From Rapana venosa (Eukaryota; Mollusca; Gastropoda; Neogastropoda; Muricidae), in NCBI GenBank assembly GCA_028751875.1, contig CM054159.1, positions 6,549,239-6,613,238 of the forward strand: DNA of 64,000 bases, in the 5' to 3' direction. The stretch's first letter is position 1. Every line of letters begins with the position of its first letter. Under the pieces are notes generated by a model. That model saw only the letters and a program-made list of their open reading frames with translations. It made no database searches and was not told the origin of the DNA. Shown in pieces: positions 57,216-64,000 of the stretch. A program made the translations under genes and the position numbers.

Positions 57216-59401
57216 TTAAAAACCAAAGGGAAAAAAAAAAATTTTTCCCTTTTTAAATTTTTTTTTTTTTTTTTTTTAAAAAAAGTTTTTTTTGTTTTTT
57301 TAAAAAATTTTAAAAAAAAAAAATTTTTTTTTAAGGGGGTTTTTTTTTTTTTTGGGGGGGGGGCCCCTTTTTTTTTTAATTAAAAAAGGGGGGTTTTTTT
57401 TAAAAAAATTTGGGGGAAAAAAAAATTTTTCCCAAAAAATTTTTTTGGGGGGTTTTTTTTTTTTTGGGGCCCCAAAATTTTTAAAAAAAAAAATAAAAAA
57501 TTTTTTTTTTTTTTTTAAAAAAATTAAAACCCCCCCCCAATTTTTTTTTTTTTTAAAAATTTAAAAAATTTTTTTTTTTTCCCCCCAAAAAAACCCCCCC
57601 AAAAATTTAAGGGGGGAAAAATTTTTTCCTTTTTAAAAAAAAAAAATTTTTTTTTTAAAAAATTAAAATTTTCCTTTTTTTTTTTTTAAAATTTTTTTAA
57701 AAATTTTTTTTTTTTTTTTTTTGGGAAAAAAAATTTAAAAAAAATTAAAAAAATTTTTTTCCCCTTTTTGGAAAAAAAAATTTTTTTTTTTTTTGGGGGG
57801 GGGAAAACCCGGAAATTTTTTTTTATGGGAAAACCCCCCCGGGCGGCCCCAAAATTTTTCCCAAAAAAAACAAATTTTTTTTTTTTTTTTTTGGGTTAAA
57901 CAAAAAAATTAAAAAAAAAAAAAAAAATTTTTTTTTTTTTTTTTAAAAAATTTAAAAAAACCAAAAAAAAAACCCCCGGGGGCCCCTTTTTTTTTAAAAA
58001 ACCCCCCTTTTTCCCCCCCCCCCGGGGGGGGGGGGCCCCAAAAAAAAGACCTTTTTTTTCCCAAACCCCGGTTTTCCCCCGGGTTTCCCTTTTCCCCCCC
58101 CCCTTTTTTCCCCCCCGGGGGCCCCGGGGTTTTTGGGGGGTTTTTTGGGGGGTTTGGGGGAAAATTTTTTTCCCGGGGGGGGGGGGGGGGGCCCCCGGGG
58201 GTTTTTTTTTTTTGGGAAAAGGGGGGTTTTCCCCCAAAAATTTTTAAAATTTTTTTTTTTAAAAATTTTTTTTTTGGCAATTTTGGTTTTTGGGGGGGGT
58301 TTTTTTTTTTTTTGGTTTTAAAATTTTTTTTCCTTTTGGGGGTTTGGGGGAAAGGGGTTTGGGAAAATTTTTTTTTTTTTTTTTCCTTTTTTTTTGGGGA
58401 AAATTTTTTTTTTTTTTAAATTTTTTTTCCCCCCCCTTTTTTTTTTTTTTTTTTTTCCCCCCCCTTTTTGGGGCCCTTTTTTTTTTGCCCGGGGGTTTTT
58501 CCGGGGGGAAAAAACCCCCCCCGTTACTTCCCCCAAACCCCCTTTTCCAAACCGGGTTTGTTTGGGGCCTTTTTTGGGGGGAGGGAAAAAGGGGGAAAAA
58601 ATTTTTTTTTAAAAAAGGGTGGGGGAAAAAAACCCTTTTGGGGGGGCCCCTTTTTTTTCCCCCCCGGGGGAAAATCAGGAATCCCTTTTGGGGAAAGTGG
58701 GTTTTTTAATTCCCCCTTTTTTAAAATTTGGGGGGTTTTTTTCCCCTTTTTCCCCCTTTTTTTAAAGGGGAAAAGGGGCCCCCGGGGGGGGTTTTTTCCC
58801 CCGGGGGGAAAAAAAAAGGGGTTTTGGGCCCTTCCCCCCGGGGGGGTTTTTTTTTAAATTTTTTTTTCCGTTTGATTTTCCCTTCCCCCCCCTTTTTTTT
58901 TTTTTGGGTTTTTACTTTTTTTAAAATTTTTTTGGGGTGGGCCCCGGGGGGGGGAATTTTATTTTTTTTCCGGGAATTTTTTTTAAATTTTTAAATTTTT
59001 TAAAAAAATTTTTTTTTTTTTCCCCTTTTTCCCCCCCTTTTTTCCTTTTGGGGCTTTTCCCCAAAGGGGGGGCCTTTTTCCCCTTTTTCCCCCCTTTGGG
59101 GGGTTTCCCTTTTTGGGGTTTTGGGGGTTTTTTTTTTTCCCTTTTTTTTGGGGAATTTTTTTTTTTTTTTTTTTTTTTTTTGTTGGGGGGGGGGGGGGGG
59201 GGTTTGGGGGGGGGGGGGGTTTGGGGGGGGGGGGGGGGGAAGGGGGTTTTTGGGGGGGGGGTTTTTTTTTGGGGGGGGAAAAAAGGGGGGGGGGGGCCCT
59301 TTTGGGGGGGGAAAAAAAAGGGGGGGGGGGGTTTTTTGGGGGGGGGGGGGGTTTTTTTGGGGTTTTAAAAAGGGGGGGGGGGGGGGGGGGGGGGGTTTTT
59401 T

Positions 59402-59441
<40 letters not shown>

Positions 59442-60044
59442 AAAAAGGGGGGGGGGGGGAAGGGGGGGGGGGGGGAAAAAAGGGGGGGGGGGGGGGGGGG
59501 GTTTTTGGGGGGGGGGGGGGTGGGGTTTTGGGGGGGGGGGGGGTTTTTTGGGTTAGGGTTTTGGGGGGGGGGGGGGCCCCCGGGGGGGGGGGGGGGGGTT
59601 TTTGTTTTGGGGGTTTTTTTTAATTTTTTTTTCCCCTTTTTTGGGTTTTTTTTTTTTTTGGTTTTTTTTTGGGTTTTTTTTTTTTTTTTTTTTTTGGGGG
59701 TTTTTTTTTGGGGGGGGGTTTTTTTGGGGGGTTTTTGGGGTTTTTTTTTTTGTTTTTTTTTTTTTTTTTTTTTTTGGTTTTTTTTGGGGTTTTTTTTTTT
59801 TTTTTTTTTTTGGGAAAAATTTTTTTTGGGGGGTTTTTTTTTTTTTTTTTTTTTTTTATTTTTTTTTTTTGGGGAAGGGGGGTTTTGGGGGGATAAATTT
59901 TTTTGGGGGGAAAATTTTTTTTTAGGGGGGTTTTTTTTTGGTTTTGGCCCCCCCTTTTTTTTTTAAATTTTTTTTTTTGGGGGTTTTTTTTTTTTTTTTT
60001 TGTTTTTTTTTTTTATTTTTTTTTTTTTTTTTATTTTTTTTTTT

Positions 60045-60085
<41 letters not shown>

Positions 60086-60808
60086 GTTTTTTTTTTGGGG
60101 GTTTTTTTTTTTTTTTCTTTTTGGGGTTTTTTTTTTGTTTTTTAAAAAAAACCCTTTTAAACCCCCGGTTTTTTAGGGGCCCCGGGGTTTTTTGGGGGGG
60201 TTTAAAGGGGGTTTTTGGGTTTTTTTTTTTTTTTTTTCCCCTTTTTTTTTTTCCCCCCCCCTTTTTTTTTTTCTTGGGGGTTTTTTTTGCCTTTTTTTTG
60301 GCCAAAAAGGGGGGGGGGCCCCCCCCCCCTTTTTTTTTAATTTAAAAATTTTGGTAATTAAAATTTTTTTAATTTCCCTTTAAACCCCCTTTTTTTTTTT
60401 TGGGCCCCCCCTTGAAAGGGGTTTTTCCAAAAAAAATTTTGGAAAATTTTTTTTGGAAAAAATTTTTAATTTTTTTTAAATTTTTCCAATTTCCTTTTTG
60501 GGGCCCTTTTTAAAATTTTGGGGGGGGGTTTTTTTTTTCGTTTTTTTTAAAAAAAAAGGGGTCCTTGGGTTTTTTAAAAATTTTTTTTTTTTTTTTTTTT
60601 TTGGGCCCCCGGGAAAAAAAAAAATTTTCCCCCCGGTTTTGGGGGGGGTTTTTTTTTTTTTAAAAAAAAAAAATTTTTTTTTTGGGAAAAAAAAAATTTT
60701 TTTTTTTTTTTTTTGTTTTTTTTTGTTTTTGGGTTTAAAATTTTTGGTTTTTTTTTTTTGTTTTTGAGTTTTTTTTTTTTTTTTTTTTTGTTTTTTAAAA
60801 TTTTTTTT

Positions 60809-60847
<39 letters not shown>

Positions 60848-61130
60848 GGGTTTTTTTTGTTTTTTTTTTTTTGTTTTTGGTTTTTTACCCCTTTTCCTTT
60901 TTAAAAAAATTTTTAAGTTGGGAAGGGGGGAGGGAAATTTTTGGGTTTTTGGGGAAAAAATTTTTAAAATTTTCCAAAAAAAAAAATTTTTTTTTGGAAA
61001 AAAAATTTTTTTTGGGTTTTTAAAAAAAATTTAAAAAAAAAAAAAAAAAAAAATTTTTTAAAAAAATTTTTTTTTAAACCCTTTTTTTAAAAAACCCCGG
61101 GGGGGGGCCCGGGGGGGGCCTTTTTTAAAA
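57216..61130. other. homopolymer-expanded artefact block
   Basis: Over about 3.9 kb nearly every base lies in a run of two or more, usually three to twelve, in all four bases; isolated single bases are rare. G-runs and T-runs dominate 59,160-59,960. No known genomic repeat looks like this. Best explained as a failed consensus. Poly-Gly/Phe frames up to 281 residues are meaningless. Confidence 0.85.
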
Positions 61131-61136
61131 AATTTT

Positions 61137-61674
61137 TTGACTGACCTGACCTCAATTGTATACTTCTGTTATATAAAAAGCTTTTGATATAATAATAAAC
61201 ATGCCCAGATAATCCAATAGTCTTCAATTTATGCAGTAATTTAGCATGCCAGACTTGATCGTAGGCTTTTCTGACATAAAAAAATATTGCAAGTAAATTT
61301 TTTCTTCTTGCAAACTGTTGTTTGACTTGTGTTGTTAGTTTAACTAGATTATCAATTGCAGATCTGCCTTTTTGAAAGCCTGCTTGATTGATTGGAATTA
61401 CCTTATTTTTCTGACAATAATACACAATCCTTCTTAGAATGATTCGCTCCATTAGCTTACCTGTGTTAGAAGTCAGCGCTATGGGTCTGTAACTAGTTTT
61501 GTCATTTTTTGGCTTTCCTTGCTTATGAATGGGAACAATGATGGACTGCTTCCAGTTGACTGGCATAACACTTTCAGTCCAACACTTTTGGAAAAGTTTA
61601 TGTAATATAAAAATGAATTTTTCTGGTAAATGTTTAAGCATATCATTGAATATGGCATCTAATCCAACAGAAGT
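61137..61674 (-). pseudogene. LINE reverse transcriptase fragment (jockey-like)
   Basis: The minus-strand frame is open from 61,674 (after a TAA) down to the artefact block. In order it reads TSVGLDAIFNDMLKHLPEK, WKQSIIVPIHKQGKPKND, SYRPIALTSNTGKLMERI, INQAGFQKGRSAIDNLV, LAIFFYVRKAYDQVWHAKLL and KSFLYNRSIQLRSGQS. These are RT blocks 0-4 of a non-LTR retrotransposon ORF2, the enzyme that copies the element's RNA at the target site. The N-terminal endonuclease is missing: the element is cut at a GTT array. In motif A the usual first Asp (FFD.xKAYD) is Tyr, which would abolish catalysis if it is not a base error. The motif C block (FADD) would lie in the damaged sequence. It is a different element from the LINE at 5,300. 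Confidence 0.9.
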
Positions 61675-61679
61675 TTAAA

Positions 61680-61902
61680 AGGTTTCTTTGTTGTTGTTTC
61701 TTTGGTGTTGTTGTTTCTTTGTTGCTGTTGATGATGGTGTTGTTTCTTTGTTTCTTTGTTGTTGATGTTGTTGTTTCTTTGGTGTTGTTGTTTCTTTGTT
61801 GCTGTTGATGATGGTGTTGTTTCTTTGTTTCTTTGTTGTTGATGTTGTTGTTTCTTTGTTGTTTCTTTGTTGTTGTTTCTTTGTTGTTGTTACTTCGATT
61901 TT
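61680..61902. repeat. GTT-rich array with 77-bp tandem unit
   Basis: A 77-bp unit starting GGTGTTGTTGTTTCTTTG (61,704) repeats at 61,781 with no difference seen, flanked by shorter TTTCTTTGTTGTTG units. The Lys/Thr/Gln frame on the complement is compositional. Confidence 0.9.
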
Positions 61903-62073
61903 ACGTCTGTTCACTCAAAATGTTGTTAGACGAAGGGAAGGGTGAGGGGTGAGGGACTTAAGTTGATGGATGTGTGCAGTGATATGAAATCTCTTCCTAA
62001 ATAACGTAGACAGTACACAGAAAAGGGCTAAACATTGATAACAACAAGTAAATACATTGAGAAATTCTAATAT
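61903..62073. other. short unique sequence
   Basis: Nothing recognised. Confidence 0.5.
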
Positions 62074-62134
<61 letters not shown>

Positions 62135-62185
62135 CATGAATTTATATAGCGCTGTATCTTGCAAAAAACAAGTCAAAGCGATTAT
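62074..62185 (-). mobile_element. (TAA)n array ending in SINE family A tail, minus strand
   Basis: About 58 bp of ATA/TAA, then ATGCATGAATTTATATAGCG, CTGTATCTTGCAAAAAACAA, GTCAAAGCG: the reverse complement of the family A tail at 12,875-12,949, including its TTA array. Confidence 0.8.
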
Positions 62186-62257
62186 GTAGTTTGTAGTATA
62201 ACATGTGTGGGCGTGCGTGCGTTTTAAGAAAAAAAGTGTATTTATTTATTTTTTTAT

Positions 62258-62568
62258 ATTGAGGATAATGGAATAAGCACTCATGTGCTTTTTTACATCC
62301 AGTTCCCGTGTATTTGCGGTTTTGTAAATTTTGTCATCTGTTTCCATCGGCACACAATGGCCTATTCTTCCGAAAAGCGGAACAGGATTTAACGTGTGCG
62401 CAAGATGTTGTGCATGCGTTCAAACACGGGGCCTCGGTTTATAGTTTCATCCGGACTTTGACATTCAGTTGGATTTTTTGGACAAACTGGGAAGAAAGGG
62501 CGAGGCTGGGAATCGAACCCACAACCTCACGGTTTACTTGTTGGCAGGCAAACATCTTAACCATCCTG
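62258..62568 (-). mobile_element. SINE family B, full length, minus strand
   Basis: On the minus strand: A box region GATGGTTAAGATGTTTGCC, B box GTGGGTTCGATTCCCAGCC, body (reverse of TTGACATTCAGTTGGATTTT and GGGGCCTCGGTTTATAG), then reverse of GCACACAATGGCCTATTC and GGTTTTGTAAATTTTGTC, ending with TGTAAAAAAGCACATGAGTG, CTTATTCCATTATCCTC. Best-preserved family B copy outside the duplicated unit. A TTTA-type array lies at its 3' end and a CG/TG array at its head. Confidence 0.9.
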
Positions 62569-62579
62569 CGCGCGCGCGC

Positions 62580-62655
<76 letters not shown>

Positions 62656-62670
62656 TGTGTGTGTGTGTTG
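62569..62670. repeat. (CG)n-(TG)n array
   Basis: GCGCGCGCGCG then about 90 bp TG, nearly pure. Confidence 0.95.
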
Positions 62671-62716
62671 CGTGCCCTCTAGCAGTAGCTAACTGTATGT
62701 CCGTTCATGTTTGGCT

Positions 62717-62930
62717 GAGCGTTCGTGCGGCTTGGCTTCAGTACAGTCCCCCAGGTCATCCAGCTGTAAATGGGTACCTGCCCTCTTTAAGGTCAGGGAA
62801 GGTAAAGCAGCGAGGAAGAAGAGATGGGTACGGCGCCACCCTCAATATGCTGGCCCTAGAGAAGTGAGGTCTCTGACGCCTCGCTCCCCTACGACTGCAT
62901 GAGTTCCGGGACTCCTCCTCCACCACTTGC
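62717..62930 (+). mobile_element. chimeric 5S/tRNA SINE (family C), head-truncated
   Basis: Starts after the 5S-like part: CTTGGCTTCAGTACAGTCCC, CCAGCTGTAAATGGGTACCT, GCCCTCTTTAAGGTCAGGGA, CTCAATATGCTGGCCCTAGA, GAAGTGAGGTCTCTGACGCC, TCGCTCCCCTACGACTGCAT, then a changed tail. Same orientation as the full copy 55 bp downstream. Confidence 0.85.
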
Positions 62931-62984
62931 ATAATTCTGTGCATCATCTCCCAGTTTCTGGTCAATTTTGTCCCTCTGTCTGTG

Positions 62985-63272
62985 AGAGGGAACGGGATAG
63001 CTCAGTGGTCAGAGCACTCGCTTTTCCCCAAGCTAAGGTTAAGCAGCATTGCCCATGGTTACCAAGTGGATGGGTGACTGATTGCGCACCTTGGCTTTAG
63101 TACAGTCCCCCAGTTCACCCAGCTGTAAATGGGTACCTGCCCTCTTTAGGGTCAGGGAGGTAAAGCAGCGAGGGAGAGGGTAAAGCTGGCCCCTGGAGAA
63201 GCTGAGGTCTCTGACATAATAGCTCCCCAACAACTGCATAGGTTATGGAACCCTTTACCACCTTTTACCATT
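62985..63272 (+). mobile_element. chimeric tRNA/5S rRNA SINE (family C), full length
   Basis: tRNA half: ACGGGATAGCTCAGTGGTCA, GAGCACTCGCTTTTCC. 5S-like part: GGTTAAGCAGCATTGCCCAT, GGTTACCAAGTGGATGGGTG. Body: GTACAGTCCCCCAGTTCACC, CTGTAAATGGGTACCTGCCC, TTTAGGGTCAGGGAGGTAAA. Tail: GCATAGGTTATGGAACCC, TTTACCACCTTTTACC. About 20 bp of the middle of the body (the CTCAATATGC area) is shortened compared with the 44,607 copy. Confidence 0.88.
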
Positions 63273-63288
63273 AATAGATTTGTTTCTA

Positions 63289-63352
63289 GATTATATACAT
63301 ATATATCTATATCTATATATATCTATATCTATTCCTATCTATCTATCTATGC
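63289..63352. repeat. (TATC)/(ATATCT)n repeat
   Basis: ATATATCTATATCTATATAT then TATC units. Confidence 0.9.
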
Positions 63353-63372
63353 TCGTCTATTATGCTATCAAT

Positions 63373-63696
63373 AGTTATTTACCTATCAATAGTTATTTGC
63401 CTATCAATAATTATTTACCTATCAATAGTTATTTACCTATCAATAGTTATTTACCTGTCAATAGTTATTTACCTGTCAATAGTTATTTACCTATCAATAG
63501 TTATTTACCTGTCAAAAGTTATTTACCTATCAATAGTTCTTTACCTGTCAATAGTTATTTACCTATCAATAGTTCTTTACCTATCAATAGTTGTTTACCT
63601 ATCAATAGTTCTTTACCTATCAACAGTTGTTTACCTATCAATAGTTCTTTACCTATCAACAGCTGTTTACCTATCAATAGTTATTTACCTATCAAT
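63373..63696. repeat. 18 x 18-bp minisatellite
   Basis: Eighteen consecutive units of AGTTATTTACCTATCAAT with substitutions only, no indels, 324 bp. Variant bases are mainly at unit positions 5 (A/C/G), 13 (A/G) and 18 (T/C/A). Units 12-17 alternate C and G at position 5, making a 36-bp higher-order period. Two frames are open (INSYLP and LSIVIY repeats) simply because 18 is divisible by 3. Confidence 0.97.
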
Positions 63697-64000
63697 CTCC
63701 GCCGTTAGCGCCTGGGCTTTATCACAGTTCTTGATTAAACCATTGACGCTGGGGGCAACAGCAAAGTGAGAGGCTGTATGACCAGTGGCTTTCCCACTCA
63801 CGGAATTCCACTTTACAGCTTAGTCTGTAGTGATCGACTATGACTCTCTGACTAGAAGGCTTGACTGGCACAGTCCTTATGTGCTGCAGCCCTGGGGGCT
63901 GATTGGCCTTTGGAGAAGATCTCCAACGCTGACTGTCCTTATGCCCACTTGGCCAAGAGAGTGGGGATGTACTGTGGGCAAGGCATCTCCACTATAATTA
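63697..64000. other. unique moderate-GC sequence, unassigned
   Basis: High-complexity sequence with short openings on the plus strand (for example AVSAWALSQFLIKPLTLG partly from the minisatellite frame). It could be an exon or an interspersed repeat continuing past the window; I do not recognise it. Confidence 0.4.

Noticed and set aside
59121..59966. Poly-Gly/poly-Phe frames up to 281 residues
   Set aside because: Arise from G and T homopolymer runs in the artefact block.
57216..61130. Homopolymer block considered as a novel satellite or G-quadruplex domain
   Set aside because: No repeat period, all four bases affected alike, and a neighbouring gene frame continues into it in distorted form.
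61675..61914. Lys/Thr/Gln/Asn-rich minus-strand frame
   Set aside because: Translation of the GTT array with 77-bp unit.
63025..63100. 5S rRNA gene
   Set aside because: Only about 45 bp of the 5S internal region is present, within a SINE; neither end of 5S rRNA is found.
63373..63696. Regular repeat array considered as a CRISPR
   Set aside because: 18-bp units are directly adjoining with no spacers, in a eukaryotic setting.

Overview
This is eukaryotic, probably molluscan (gastropod-like), accessory DNA. It has no operons, ribosome-binding sites or long credible genes. It is dominated by dinucleotide, trinucleotide and tetranucleotide arrays and by several tRNA-derived SINE families whose tails I associate with marine snail genomes. 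It also holds broken LINE reverse-transcriptase fragments. The species assignment is inference. Base quality varies sharply along the window, as in an error-prone long-read assembly.

Layout. Positions 1-4,324 are AT-rich flank with the only gene piece I can name: a minus-strand exon (3,798-3,880) of an eIF5-mimic protein (BZW1/BZW2, 5MP). A CpG-retaining, promoter-like patch lies at 2.4-3.3 kb. Positions 4,325-20,697 are a 16.4-kb unit holding a frameshifted LINE, two full tRNA SINEs, one nearly full SINE of a second family and many SINE tails and microsatellites. After 11 bp the unit recurs at 20,709-37,081. The repeat period is exactly 16,384 bp (2^14). I found no difference between copies, including a C25-A-C14-A-C10 tract and every open frame I compared. 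This is either a very recent tandem duplication or an assembly artefact.

Positions 37,082-51,000 are simple-sequence DNA: A-rich, purine tracts, pyrimidine tracts, GAT/GAC, GATA/GACA. They also hold a degraded SINE and the first copy of a chimeric SINE that joins a tRNA 5' half to a 5S rRNA-like segment. Exactly 500 Ns (51,001-51,500) mark a scaffold join. Positions 51,501-57,215 are TATC, AACT, CA, TG and GTT arrays with SINE remnants and falling quality. In 57,216-61,130 almost every base sits in a homopolymer run, which I read as a consensus artefact. The sequence recovers inside a minus-strand LINE reverse transcriptase (61,137-61,674) whose frame can be followed a little way into the damaged block. 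The last 2.3 kb hold SINE remnants, two chimeric 5S/tRNA SINEs and an 18-copy, 18-bp minisatellite.

There is no multi-gene system here. What the elements share is retroposition: tRNA- and 5S-derived SINEs, LINE RTs that could mobilise them, and microsatellites that repeatedly start at SINE 3' ends.
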